From: Flavobacterium tagetis
Lineage (GTDB): Bacteria > Bacteroidota > Bacteroidia > Flavobacteriales > Flavobacteriaceae
DNA: 64,000 bases
NCBI RefSeq assembly: GCF_016735615.1
Contig: NZ_JAERSF010000004.1
Location: 372,001-436,000, forward strand
Direction: 5' to 3'
A program made the position numbers and the translations under genes. Position 1 is the stretch's first letter; every line of letters begins with the position of its first letter. The notes under the pieces are model-generated. The model was not told the origin of the DNA, did not search any database, and saw nothing but the letters and a program-made list of their open reading frames with translations. Of this stretch, positions 50,751 through 59,888 are shown piece by piece.

Positions 50751-51627
50751 TTTAAAAAGTTATTTAAATCTTCACTTAATTGTTTTTATCTGGGGTTTTA
50801 CAGCCATTTTGGGCGCTTTAATTACAATTGATGCCGAAAATCTGGTTTGGTACAGAATGTTAATTGCAATGATTTTTCTTGGCGGATTTATTGCGTTTAA
50901 AAAACAGTCTTTTCAAGTCCCGATAAAAGAATTTTTCAAATTAATTTTTGTCGGATTATTGATTGCGCTTCATTGGATTTTCTTTTTTAAAGCAATTCAT
51001 GTTTCCAACGTTTCAATTACACTTTCCATATTTTCATTAGGAGCATTTTTTGCCTCTTTGTTAGAACCATTATTTTACGGAAGAAAAGTGCTTTGGTATG
51101 AAGTTCTTTTCGGACTTGTAATAATTGCTGGTTTAGGACTTATTCTTCAGGTTGAAATAAAATATCTCGAAGGCGTTTATTATGCCTTAGCTGCAATCAT
51201 TTTAGGTGTTTTATTTACTTTGATGAATGGGAAATTGATTTCAGATCACGAACCTTCAGTAATTACATTTTATGAATTTGGAGCGGGAGTTTTCTTTATT
51301 ACGATTTATTTTTTATTTCAAGGGAAATTCACAGCCGATTTCTTCCAAATGTCTTTAAATAACTGGGTTTTATTATTGATTTTAGCTTCAATCTGTACAG
51401 CTTACGCCTTTACAGCATCAGTAAAAGTAATGCAGAGATTGACACCTTATACTGTAATGTTAACCACCAATTTAGAGCCAGTTTACGGAATAGTTTTAGC
51501 TTATTTCATATTAGGAGGAAAAGAAAAAATGAGCGTTGAATTTTATATAGGGGCTGTCATTATTATTATAACAGTTATTCTAAATGGTGTTTTCAAGCAT
51601 TATCAGAACAAGAAAGAAAACTTGTAA
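50737..51627 (+). CDS. EamA-family drug/metabolite transporter
   Basis: This is a 296-residue protein with ten membrane helices in two EamA repeats (about 10-140 and 150-290). The second repeat shows TAYAFTASVKVMQRLTPYTV and LTTNLEPVYGIVLAYFILGG. Substrate is unknown. The 14-bp overlap with the LptF/G-like gene suggests coupled translation. Confidence 0.87.
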   Translation: MRNDNLKSYLNLHLIVFIWGFTAILGALITIDAENLVWYRMLIAMIFLGGFIAFKKQSFQVPIKEFFKLIFVGLLIALHWIFFFKAIHVSNVSITLSIFSLGAFFASLLEPLFYGRKVLWYEVLFGLVIIAGLGLILQVEIKYLEGVYYALAAIILGVLFTLMNGKLISDHEPSVITFYEFGAGVFFITIYFLFQGKFTADFFQMSLNNWVLLLILASICTAYAFTASVKVMQRLTPYTVMLTTNLEPVYGIVLAYFILGGKEKMSVEFYIGAVIIIITVILNGVFKHYQNKKENL

Positions 51628-51699
51628 TAGTTTCCTTATTTTTAAATTGCATTTTTATACTTTAAATAACAATTAACTTCGCCAATGATATAATATTTT

Positions 51700-51707
51700 T
51701 ATATTTG
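51700..51707 (+). promoter_or_regulatory. Candidate -7 box for accA
   Basis: TATATTTG fits TAnnTTTG exactly, 32 bp before the accA start codon. Confidence 0.45.
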
Positions 51708-51739
51708 CGGTTCGATTTACAAACAAAATTCAAAAATCC

Positions 51740-52693
51740 ATGGAATATTTAGATTTTGAGCTTCCAATTAAAGAACTTGAAGAACAGTTAGAAAAGTGCG
51801 TTATTATTGGAAAAGAATCTGACGTTGACGTAACGCCGACGTGCAAGGAAATCAACAAAAAATTAGTAGAGACTAAAAAAGAAATATATAAAAACCTTAC
51901 GGCTTGGCAGAGAGTACAATTGTCAAGACATCCAAATAGACCTTATACTTTAGACTACATTAGAGCAATCTGTGGAGACACTTTCTTAGAACTTCATGGA
52001 GACAGAGGTTTTAAAGATGACAAAGCAATGGTTGGTGGTCTTGGTAAAATAAACGGACAGTCGTTTATGATTATCGGTCAGCAAAAAGGTTTTAATACAA
52101 AAACACGTCAATACCGTAATTTCGGTATGGCTAACCCAGAAGGATACCGTAAAGCTTTGCGTTTAATGAAAATGGCTGAGAAATTCGGAATTCCAGTTTT
52201 AACTTTGGTAGATACTCCGGGTGCATATCCAGGACTTGAAGCTGAGGAAAGAGGACAAGGAGAAGCTATTGCTAGAAATATCTTCGAAATGGTTCGTCTG
52301 CAAGTGCCAATCATTACGATTATTGTAGGTGAAGGTGCTTCTGGTGGAGCTTTAGGAATTGGTGTTGGAGATCGTGTTTATATGTTAGAAAATACTTGGT
52401 ATTCTGTAATTTCTCCAGAATCTTGCTCTTCTATTTTATGGAAAAGCTGGGAGTACAAAGAACGTGCAGCAGAAGCTTTAAAACTGACTTCTTCTGACAT
52501 GAAAAAACAAAAACTTGTTGATGATGTAATTCCTGAACCACTAGGTGGAGCGCATTATGACCGTGAAACAACTTTTAAAACTGTTGCAGAATACATCACT
52601 AAAGGATATAATGAATTGAAAGACTTATCAACAGCTGACCTAATTGCCCAAAGAATGGACAAATACAGTAATATGGGCGAGTATAAAGAGTAA
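51740..52693 (+). CDS. accA: Acetyl-CoA carboxylase carboxyltransferase subunit alpha
   Basis: This 317-residue protein has an N-terminal helix region (LPIKELEEQLEKC), then LSRHPNRPYTLDYI, ELHGDRGFKDD, VDTPGAYPGLEAEERGQGEA and GEGASGGALGIGVGD, the oxyanion-hole glycine turns. It transfers the carboxyl group from biotin to acetyl-CoA, the first step of fatty acid synthesis. Length is normal. Confidence 0.95.
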   Translation: MEYLDFELPIKELEEQLEKCVIIGKESDVDVTPTCKEINKKLVETKKEIYKNLTAWQRVQLSRHPNRPYTLDYIRAICGDTFLELHGDRGFKDDKAMVGGLGKINGQSFMIIGQQKGFNTKTRQYRNFGMANPEGYRKALRLMKMAEKFGIPVLTLVDTPGAYPGLEAEERGQGEAIARNIFEMVRLQVPIITIIVGEGASGGALGIGVGDRVYMLENTWYSVISPESCSSILWKSWEYKERAAEALKLTSSDMKKQKLVDDVIPEPLGGAHYDRETTFKTVAEYITKGYNELKDLSTADLIAQRMDKYSNMGEYKE

Positions 52694-52711
52694 ATTCATA
52701 AAAAAAGACTT

Positions 52712-52741
52712 AAAATCCGAAGCCTTACAGTTTCGGATTTT
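52712..52741 (+). terminator. Terminator after accA
   Basis: The 10-bp stem is AAAATCCGAA / TTCGGATTTT with a 10-nt loop and a T-run. Confidence 0.78.
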
Positions 52742-52833
52742 TTTTTGGTTATGAACAAATCAGAATTATTTATAAACAATTATTAGTTATAACTAGATAG
52801 CAGATTTTTTTTAAATTTTGCTACTTTCGCTAT

Positions 52834-54378
52834 ATGGAAAATTTCAAAAACTTAAACCCTGTTAAGGTCGACAAAACCACAATTATCAACTTAGAAAAAG
52901 GAAAGTTGCCACCTCAAGCTCTTGATTTGGAAGAAGCTGTGTTAGGTGCGATGATGATTGATAAAAAAGGGGTAGATGATGTAATTGATATTTTGCAGGC
53001 TGAAGCTTTTTACAAAGATGCACACAAACATATTTTTGAAGCGATTTTGCAACTTTTTACTGAAACTCAGCCAATCGATATCTTAACAGTTTCGACTCAG
53101 TTAAAGAAAAATGGAAAGTTGGATTTGGCAGGTGGAGATTTTTATTTGATTCAGCTTACGCAGAAAATTGCTTCTTCAGCGCATATTGAATTTCACTCGC
53201 GTATTATTCTTCAGAAATTTATTCAAAGAAGTTTGATTAGAATTTCTTCAGAAATTATTGAAGCATCATATGATGAAAGTGCAGACGTTTTTGATTTATT
53301 GGATCAAGCTGAATCTAAATTATACGAAGTTACACAAGGAAATATCAAGCGTAGTTCCGAAACTGCTCAGAGTTTAGTTTTACAAGCTAAGAAGAAAATT
53401 GAGGAGATTTCTAAAAAAGAAGGATTAAGTGGGGTAGAAACTGGTTTTCATAATTTGGATAAGCTAACGTCTGGATGGCAGCCTAGTGATTTAATTATTA
53501 TTGCGGCCAGACCAGCGATGGGAAAGACGGCATTTGTACTTTCTATGGCAAGAAATATTGCTATTCAATATGGACATGGAGTAGCTTTGTTCTCTCTAGA
53601 GATGGCATCTGTTCAGTTAATTACAAGGCTTATTTCTTCTGAAACAGGATTGTCTTCAGAAAAATTGCGTACAGGTAAATTAGAAGCTCATGAATGGACA
53701 ATGTTGAGTACTAAAGTAAAAGATTTAGAGAAAGCGCCTTTATTTATTGATGATACACCATCACTTTCTATTTTCGATTTAAGAGCAAAATGCCGTCGTT
53801 TAGCTTCGCAGCATGGTATTAAAATTATCATTATAGATTATTTGCAGTTGATGACAGCGGGAGGAAATGCTAAAGGAGGAGGAAATCGTGAGCAGGAAAT
53901 TTCAACAATTTCTCGAAACTTAAAAGCTTTGGCAAAAGAACTTAACGTTCCGGTTATTGCACTTTCTCAGTTGTCGCGTGCTGTTGAGACGCGTGGTTCT
54001 AGTAAAAGACCTTTGCTTTCGGATCTTCGTGAATCTGGAGCAATTGAGCAGGATGCCGATATCGTTTCGTTCTTATACCGACCAGAATATTATAAAATTG
54101 AGGAATGGGATGATGAAGAAGCTTCGCCAACTGCTGGCCAGGCCGAAATTATGATCGCTAAACACCGTAATGGTGGTATTGAAAATATTCGTTTGAAATT
54201 TTTAGGTCACTTAGGAAAATTTGATAATCTTGATGAATTTTCTGGCAGCTACGATGATTTGCCTTCAAAAATGAATCACGATGATAATCCGTTTATTACT
54301 AATAATTTGCCTTCAGCTAATGAAGCCTTCGGAAGTAATTTAAATGACGACGATGACGACAGCGATGTTCCATTTTAA
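52834..54378 (+). CDS. dnaB: Replicative DNA helicase
   Basis: This 514-residue hexameric helicase has an N-terminal domain (about 27-130, LDLEEAVLGAMMIDKKGVDD), a linker helix, and a RecA-like motor. Walker A is ARPAMGKTAFVLSMA and Walker B is IKIIIIDYLQLM; the later motifs are SRNLKALAKELNVPVIALSQ and RESGAIEQDADIVSFLYRP. A disordered tail of about 60 residues ends in DDDDDSDVPF, closely like the single-stranded-DNA-binding protein C-terminal tip. No intein is present. Confidence 0.95.
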   Translation: MENFKNLNPVKVDKTTIINLEKGKLPPQALDLEEAVLGAMMIDKKGVDDVIDILQAEAFYKDAHKHIFEAILQLFTETQPIDILTVSTQLKKNGKLDLAGGDFYLIQLTQKIASSAHIEFHSRIILQKFIQRSLIRISSEIIEASYDESADVFDLLDQAESKLYEVTQGNIKRSSETAQSLVLQAKKKIEEISKKEGLSGVETGFHNLDKLTSGWQPSDLIIIAARPAMGKTAFVLSMARNIAIQYGHGVALFSLEMASVQLITRLISSETGLSSEKLRTGKLEAHEWTMLSTKVKDLEKAPLFIDDTPSLSIFDLRAKCRRLASQHGIKIIIIDYLQLMTAGGNAKGGGNREQEISTISRNLKALAKELNVPVIALSQLSRAVETRGSSKRPLLSDLRESGAIEQDADIVSFLYRPEYYKIEEWDDEEASPTAGQAEIMIAKHRNGGIENIRLKFLGHLGKFDNLDEFSGSYDDLPSKMNHDDNPFITNNLPSANEAFGSNLNDDDDDSDVPF

Positions 54379-54383
54379 AAGTT

Positions 54384-54409
54384 AAAAAGCCTTATTATTA
54401 AGGCTTTTT
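54384..54409 (+). terminator. Terminator after dnaB
   Basis: An 11-bp perfect stem (AAAAAGCCTTA / TAAGGCTTTTT) with a TTAT loop. Confidence 0.82.
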
Positions 54410-54513
54410 TTATGTTTAAGTGTTAATTTTCTAATAAAAATCAGTAGTTTAGCTGAACCAATTACAAACTATTAGTTTTTTTAAATCATTAACCAATAAA
54501 CAAATTTTAAATT

Positions 54514-54882
54514 ATGAGTGAAGAATTAAATTCAGAAAGTATTAAAATTTCTTTGTCTGAAGGTATTACATGGGCAGATAATTACCGTAAGGATAGAGGA
54601 ATTGAAGAAGGAAAAAGAAAAAAAGTTGACGGTTTCTTAATTCCATTAGAAACTTTAAAATTAGTATTAGATCAGGATATTCAAGCTGTTCGTGCTTATA
54701 ACGGAATTAATAATTATGGAGAACAGACTTTAATATTTGTTGGTGCAAAATGGGATCCTGAAAAGAAAATTTATGTTGATGTTTTCAGAAATGACGGATT
54801 ATTAACTGGTGGAGATGTTGTTTATGATGGTGCTCGCCCAGTTCCTCCTTATGGTGACCCAGATAGCCCATTAAACCCATAA
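54514..54882 (+). CDS. Small cytoplasmic protein, unknown
   Basis: This 122-residue protein has no signal peptide. The core has an alpha/beta pattern (ISLSEGITWADNYRKD, VDGFLIPLETLKLVLD, TLIFVGAKWDPEKKIYVDVF) and the tail is Pro/Gly/Asp-rich. I do not recognise a family. It starts an apparent operon: the membrane protein begins 2 bp later, then a histidine kinase and response regulator. Confidence 0.65.
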   Translation: MSEELNSESIKISLSEGITWADNYRKDRGIEEGKRKKVDGFLIPLETLKLVLDQDIQAVRAYNGINNYGEQTLIFVGAKWDPEKKIYVDVFRNDGLLTGGDVVYDGARPVPPYGDPDSPLNP

Positions 54883-54884
54883 GA

Positions 54885-55514
54885 ATGTTTGATTTTTTTA
54901 TATACTTAGGCTATTTTGTTTTAACGATAGACCTAATTTTATATACATATAGCTTTTTTCGAAAGAAAAAAGCTAATGTTTTTTTTGTAAGTTACCTTGC
55001 ATTTTCTTTTGTAATGCAATTTTCAATGGAAGTTATGTATCATCTTCGCATGAATAATTTATTTCTAGTGAATATTTTTATCATCGGGCAAATGATTCTA
55101 TTGGGGTTATTCTATAAATCTATTTTTAATTTAAAAAGGCAAAAGAACTTTGTGCTGATTAGTATTGTCGTAGCACTATTAATACTCGCGGTTCAATTTA
55201 TAATAGACTGGAATCAGTTTTTACGTTTCAATTTGTTCGAAATAACTTTGACTTCTCTATTAGTTGTAATTTTTGCCTTAATTCATTTTTACAACATGCT
55301 TACAGAAAGCAAAGAATACTATTACATTAGTATTGCTGTTGTGTTCTATTTGTTGACCAGTACAGTATTGTTTTTAATTGGTAATTTAACTCACAACCTA
55401 AGTAAAGAGTTTAAATTTTTAAGCTGGCAGTTAAATTCTATTTTGCTAGTTATGTATTATGGATTTATTTTGTATGATTGGAAAAAGAATTTATCAAAGG
55501 ATGTTGCTAATTAA
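54885..55514 (+). CDS. Polytopic membrane protein, unknown
   Basis: This 209-residue protein has about seven hydrophobic helices with short loops, and no soluble domain. The helix layout (N-out, seven passes, basic cytoplasmic ends such as RKKKANVFF and DWKKNLSKD) resembles sensor-type membrane modules found beside two-component systems. It is 2 bp after the small protein and 15 bp before the kinase, so it may be the kinase's input partner. Confidence 0.65.
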   Translation: MFDFFIYLGYFVLTIDLILYTYSFFRKKKANVFFVSYLAFSFVMQFSMEVMYHLRMNNLFLVNIFIIGQMILLGLFYKSIFNLKRQKNFVLISIVVALLILAVQFIIDWNQFLRFNLFEITLTSLLVVIFALIHFYNMLTESKEYYYISIAVVFYLLTSTVLFLIGNLTHNLSKEFKFLSWQLNSILLVMYYGFILYDWKKNLSKDVAN

Positions 55515-55529
55515 TGTTGCTATATAAAG

Positions 55530-56321
55530 ATGACTGTACATGCATTGCCAGAAAAAGAGATTGTTGCAATTATTTTGTATATCTCTATGTTTCTTATGAT
55601 TCTAGCAGTTGTATTAATCGTATTTTTTTACTTTTCTAGAAAAAAAATTATTCAAAAAGAATTAGAGAAAATAGATTTAATACTTCAATATCAAAAAGAA
55701 CAACTACATGCCATTATTGTAACACAGGAAGAGGAACGTAAAAGAATTGCACAAGATTTGCATGATGATATTAGTTCAAAATTAAATATAGTTTCCTTAA
55801 ACAGCCATTTGCTTACAGCGCCAAACTTAACTGAAGCTGAAACTGCAGAAATTACAGAAAATATAATCGCTTTGACAACAAAGGCATTAGATAATTCTAG
55901 AAAGATTGCTCATAATTTGTTGCCGCCAGTTTTTGAGAAATTCGGATTACATGCTGGTATAGAAGAATTATGTGAAGAATTTGAAAGCAGTAAGTCGGTA
56001 AAAACGCATTACAAGAACGAAATTGATTTTGATGAAAAAGATATAGATAGACATTTACATGTTTTCAGAATTTTGCAGGAACTTATGAATAATTCGATTC
56101 GTCATGGAAAAGCAACAGAAATATGGATCTCGTTTGCTAGTATAAACGGAATTAATACTTGCGATTATAAAGATAATGGTGTTGGTTTTGATAGTTCAAA
56201 TGCAGAAAATCAGAAAGGTTTAGGAATGAAAAATATAGACAGCCGAATATCATTTTTACAGGGAACAATAGAAATTAACTCTGAAATTAATAAGGGTATT
56301 GTTGTGAATTTTACTTTTTAG
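55530..56321 (+). CDS. Sensor histidine kinase, NarL-partner (HisKA_3) type
   Basis: This 263-residue kinase has one N-terminal membrane helix (about 10-32) and a short coiled region. The phosphoacceptor motif is EEERKRIAQDLHDDISSKL (His near residue 75). The HATPase domain has N box LQELMNNSIRHG, G1 YKDNGVGFD and G2 KGLGMKNIDSRI, all intact. With almost no periplasmic part it must sense through the membrane, the cytoplasm or the adjacent membrane protein. The cognate regulator follows 116 bp later. Confidence 0.87.
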   Translation: MTVHALPEKEIVAIILYISMFLMILAVVLIVFFYFSRKKIIQKELEKIDLILQYQKEQLHAIIVTQEEERKRIAQDLHDDISSKLNIVSLNSHLLTAPNLTEAETAEITENIIALTTKALDNSRKIAHNLLPPVFEKFGLHAGIEELCEEFESSKSVKTHYKNEIDFDEKDIDRHLHVFRILQELMNNSIRHGKATEIWISFASINGINTCDYKDNGVGFDSSNAENQKGLGMKNIDSRISFLQGTIEINSEINKGIVVNFTF

Positions 56322-56437
56322 GTAAAAATATATGTTTTATTAAGGTTTTTGGTTCAATAAAATGGGGTATTTAGACTTTTTCTAGATCATATTTTGTAAT
56401 TTCGATAAACCAAATTAAACGACCAAAAACAAATAAG

Positions 56438-57103
56438 ATGAATGCTGCTATAAAAATTGCCCTAGTCGACGATGAAATTTTGTTTCGAAAAGGAATTTCT
56501 TTTTTACTACAGAGAGAAGAAAATATAGACGTTATTTTTGAAGCTTCAAACGGAGAAGAACTTATTTCTCAATTAAGCGAGAGAGAAATCAAGCCAGATA
56601 TAATAATAATGGATTTAAAGATGCCGGTCTTAAACGGAGTCGAAGCCACTAAAATTATAAAAAAACTCTTTCCAGATATTAAGATTATTGCATTGACCAG
56701 TTACGATACCAAATCTTTTATAGCAAATATGATTCAAGTTGGTGCCGTAGCGTACTTAATTAAAAATACGACTCCAAAAGATTTAATTCATACAATCAAC
56801 GAAGTAGCAAAAAAAGGATTCTATTATAACGAAAATGTTTTAAAAACAATACAAGAAACAATAGTTTCTCCTAAAAATTCAAGGGGCGGTTTAGAGACAA
56901 ATTTTCTTTCGCCTCGTGAAATTGAAATTTTGCAATTAATTTGCCAGCAGAAAACTACCGCAGAGATTGCAGAACATCTTTTTTTAAGCCCAAGAACCAT
57001 AGAAGGACACAGAAATAACTTATTACTTAAAACAGAATCAAGAAATATCGCTGGCTTGGTTGTTTATGCTATCCAAAATGAATTAGCTGTTTTAACAATT
57101 TAA
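56438..57103 (+). CDS. Response regulator, NarL/FixJ family
   Basis: This 221-residue regulator has a receiver domain (about 5-125) with acidic pair DD near residue 11, phosphoacceptor in IIMDLKMPVLNG, Thr in ALTSYD and Lys in YLIKNTTPKD. A LuxR-type HTH (about 155-215) follows, with LSPREIEILQLICQQKTTAE and LFLSPRTIEGHRNN. It should bind DNA when phosphorylated by the preceding kinase. Confidence 0.92.
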   Translation: MNAAIKIALVDDEILFRKGISFLLQREENIDVIFEASNGEELISQLSEREIKPDIIIMDLKMPVLNGVEATKIIKKLFPDIKIIALTSYDTKSFIANMIQVGAVAYLIKNTTPKDLIHTINEVAKKGFYYNENVLKTIQETIVSPKNSRGGLETNFLSPREIEILQLICQQKTTAEIAEHLFLSPRTIEGHRNNLLLKTESRNIAGLVVYAIQNELAVLTI

Positions 57104-57105
57104 AA

Positions 57106-57231
57106 TTATGCTGTCAAAAATTGAATTGACAATACATAATACAGTATAATTGTTATCACTAGAACACATAAACCTATTTTCTGAATGATATTCAGACCCT
57201 TTTGTTGGTTATTACTTTCATTAAACTTCAT
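57106..57231 (-). CDS. 41-residue single-pass membrane protein
   Basis: A short minus-strand frame starts at ATG 57231 and ends at TAA 57106. It encodes a polar N terminus (MKFNESNNQQKGLNIIQKI), one clear membrane helix (about residues 20-36, GLCVLVITIILYYVLS) and a short tail. A -7-like TACATTTG lies on the same strand at 57276-57283. Length, topology and an upstream promoter-like site support a real small gene; no family is known to me. It fills most of the gap between the response regulator and the next gene. Confidence 0.45.
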   Translation of the reverse strand: MKFNESNNQQKGLNIIQKIGLCVLVITIILYYVLSIQFLTA

Positions 57232-57443
57232 AGTTGGTTATTTTTACAGCGATTAGTTTTATGAACTTGGGATAGCAAATGTATGTAGAATATTCTTCCT
57301 AATTATAGGTGTTTTTACCTGTTTTTTAATTGGTAAAAGTTCTTTTTCACGGTTTTTTATTTAACATTCTGTTATGTTAGAAAAGGTTGTAAGCATTCTT
57401 TTTTTGTTGTAGCCTTTTATATCTTTACTAAAATAATTTTCTG

Positions 57444-58703
57444 ATGAATAAAAGTTTATTCTACATTTTTATACTATTCGCTACATTTAATGCAAGAGCA
57501 TCATTTATCTTACTTCCGATGGATGAATCTACGCAGCAAAATCATTTAAAAGCATACGGAATTACTTATTGGTGTTTGAGCAGAGATTATAAAGCAAGTT
57601 GGCTTTTAAATTATCGTGGTGGTTCTTTTTTACTTCCTGATGCAGATGAAATTAGAAAAGAATGTAAGATAAGAGGAGTTAGTTTTGAAGTTATTTCAGA
57701 TAGTGAACAAACCTCTATTTTAAATGAAATTTCGAGCCCTTCCCAAAATATGGAATCTGTGATTTTGGAAAAAGCGCCTAAAATTGCTGTATATACTCCA
57801 AAAGGAAAACAACCATGGGATGATGCTGTAACTTTGGTTCTAACTTATGCCGAAATTCCTTTTACTCCAATTTATGATGAAGAAGTTTTAAGTGATCAGT
57901 TACTAATGTACGATTGGCTTCATTTGCATCACGAAGATTTTACTGGACAATATGGGAAATTTTATGCGGCTTATAAAAATACGCCTTGGTATATTGACCA
58001 AAAAAGAGATGCAGAAGCTTTGGCAGCAAAATTAGGATATGCAAAAGTGTCTCAGGAAAAAGGAGCAGTTGCCAAAAAAATTAGAGATTTTGTAATTGGT
58101 GGCGGTTTTATGTTTGCAATGTGTTCGGCAACAGATAGTTTTGATATTGCACTTGCTGCAGATGGCGTAGATATTTGTGAAACTATGTTTGACGGAGATC
58201 CGAGCGAATCTAATTATCAGTCAAAATTAAACTATAACAACTCTTTTGCTTTCAAAAATTTCACTTTAGAAAGAAGACCTGAAGTTTATGAGTTTTCGGA
58301 TATAGATATGACGACGAAAAGACGGATTATAATGGAGAAAGATTATTTTACATTAATGGAGTTCTCTGCAAAATGGGATCCAATTCCGAGCATGTTATGC
58401 CAAAACCACACACAATTAGTGAAAGGTTTTATGGGGCAAACAACGTCATTTGATACCTCATTGATTAAATCAAATATTTTGATTATGGGTACATGCGAAC
58501 TAAATGGCGAGTCTAGATATATTCACGGAGAAAAAGGCAAGGGAATGTTTACTTTTTTTGGCGGACATGATCCAGAAGATTTTCAACATCAGGTAGGAGA
58601 CCCGCCAACAGTTTTAGACTTACATCCTAATTCGCCGGGATACAGATTAATTTTGAATAATGTTTTGTTTCCTGCTGCACGAAAAAAGAAGCTTAAAACG
58701 TAA
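57444..58703 (+). CDS. Secreted protein with glutamine-amidotransferase-like core (often labelled asparagine synthetase B)
   Basis: This 419-residue protein has a signal peptide (about 1-18, ARAS). Family members in Bacteroidota are commonly labelled asparagine synthetase B, but no ATP-pyrophosphatase PP-loop or N-terminal Cys nucleophile is visible. From about residue 110 the pattern (KIAVYTPKGKQPWDDAVTLV, VIGGGFMFAMCSATDSFD, FTFFGGHDPEDFQHQ) looks like a class-I amidotransferase/DJ-1-type fold, with a Cys in the elbow AMCSAT. Export to the periplasm is likely; the reaction is unknown. Confidence 0.65.
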   Translation: MNKSLFYIFILFATFNARASFILLPMDESTQQNHLKAYGITYWCLSRDYKASWLLNYRGGSFLLPDADEIRKECKIRGVSFEVISDSEQTSILNEISSPSQNMESVILEKAPKIAVYTPKGKQPWDDAVTLVLTYAEIPFTPIYDEEVLSDQLLMYDWLHLHHEDFTGQYGKFYAAYKNTPWYIDQKRDAEALAAKLGYAKVSQEKGAVAKKIRDFVIGGGFMFAMCSATDSFDIALAADGVDICETMFDGDPSESNYQSKLNYNNSFAFKNFTLERRPEVYEFSDIDMTTKRRIIMEKDYFTLMEFSAKWDPIPSMLCQNHTQLVKGFMGQTTSFDTSLIKSNILIMGTCELNGESRYIHGEKGKGMFTFFGGHDPEDFQHQVGDPPTVLDLHPNSPGYRLILNNVLFPAARKKKLKT

Positions 58704-58704
58704 A

Positions 58705-59508
58705 TTAGTTTAAAGAAAACTCAAACCAAATCGGAATATGGTCGGATATTTTTCTTGCACTCTGTAAGGAGTCAAAATCTTCGTAAAATTTGATAATACC
58801 AGAATTAATGACTTTTAGGTTTGATGTTTTATAAAAAATATTGTCAAATTCAGATGCAAGACAAATATTGTTTTTGCATTTATGTTTAAGAGTTGTCTTT
58901 TGGTTTTTTAATATAGAACTATACCCCATTTTTTTTAACGGATTAAAAACAGAGTGTTTTTCGGGACAATTAAAGTCGCCTAAGAAAACGAGATTTAAAG
59001 ATGGATATTCGTTTGGTAAAAACTTGAAATATTTGATTTCGGTTTCAGGTTGCTTCTTTTGTGTTATAGCATGAAAATTGACGAGAGTAACAGTTTTTCT
59101 GTCAATTTCAAACGTGGCAAAATAAGGTTCACGGTCAATTTCTGTGTTAAATTTTTTCTCTAGCCAAGGTTTGTTTTTTAATTTGACCTTGTGGGTTTTC
59201 CAAATAAATGCATAGCGCTCGGTTTTGTAACTGCTGCTAGAAGTTGGATCGCTTATTATGTAGTCCCACTTATTCCCTTTTTGATTAAGTAATTCTGTAA
59301 GCTTTGCAACAGTTTGAGCGCCGCCGTTTCCAGCAACAACTTCTTGAATAGCAATTATATCGTATGTGGAAACTGTTTTTGCAATATGATTTAGATGGAC
59401 GTCTGATTTGGATTTTCCAAAGTTTTCAATATTCCATGACAAAACTTTGGTTTGTGCAAAAGATAAAAATGTAAATAATAGTAAGACTAGGCGGAGAGTT
59501 TTTTTCAT
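58705..59508 (-). CDS. Secreted endonuclease/exonuclease/phosphatase-family protein (DNase I-like)
   Basis: This 267-residue protein has a signal peptide (about 1-18, LSFAQ) and the DNase I-like fold: VLSWNIENFG, IIAIQEVVAG with the metal-binding Glu, VNFHAI, LVFLGDFNCPEKHS and the terminal SDHIPIWFEF with the catalytic His. It is probably a secreted nuclease or phosphodiesterase. The start at 59508 (MKKTLRLV) is preferred over 59514. It converges with the preceding gene, leaving 1 bp between stops. Confidence 0.85.
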   Translation of the reverse strand: MKKTLRLVLLLFTFLSFAQTKVLSWNIENFGKSKSDVHLNHIAKTVSTYDIIAIQEVVAGNGGAQTVAKLTELLNQKGNKWDYIISDPTSSSSYKTERYAFIWKTHKVKLKNKPWLEKKFNTEIDREPYFATFEIDRKTVTLVNFHAITQKKQPETEIKYFKFLPNEYPSLNLVFLGDFNCPEKHSVFNPLKKMGYSSILKNQKTTLKHKCKNNICLASEFDNIFYKTSNLKVINSGIIKFYEDFDSLQSARKISDHIPIWFEFSLN

Positions 59509-59574
59509 GTACAATTAATGAAGCTGATATGAATCTTCCTTTCCAGCAATAATTAAGCCCTTCTTGAAAATTAA

Positions 59575-59742
59575 TTAATGTTTTTTATATCGATTTTTTA
59601 AAGCTGTTCCAATAATTATAATTTGCAATACTAATAATGCTGGAATAAATATTATTTTCCAATCAATTTCAAGCCAGCCGGTTTTTTCAGAAATAATAGC
59701 AAAACTTAAAGATAAAAAAAGACAGAGTAACATTGTTTTCAT
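59575..59742 (-). CDS. Small two-helix membrane protein, unknown
   Basis: This 55-residue protein has two hydrophobic helices (about 3-16 and 28-46) joined by EKTGWLEIDWK, and a basic tail (LKNRYKKH). The start at 59742 (MKTMLLCL) avoids a polar extension from 59808. No family is known. Confidence 0.45.
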   Translation of the reverse strand: MKTMLLCLFLSLSFAIISEKTGWLEIDWKIIFIPALLVLQIIIIGTALKNRYKKH

Positions 59743-59888
59743 AATAATTTTATTTTGTGTAGTATTAATTTTTGAGAATATAATACTAGCTTTACTTTTT
59801 GGTTTCATTGGGTTAATTAATAGAGTATCACAAATGTAGCAGTATCAGATGTGCAATCCTTACGGGAAACCGTAAAGCATTATAAAAA

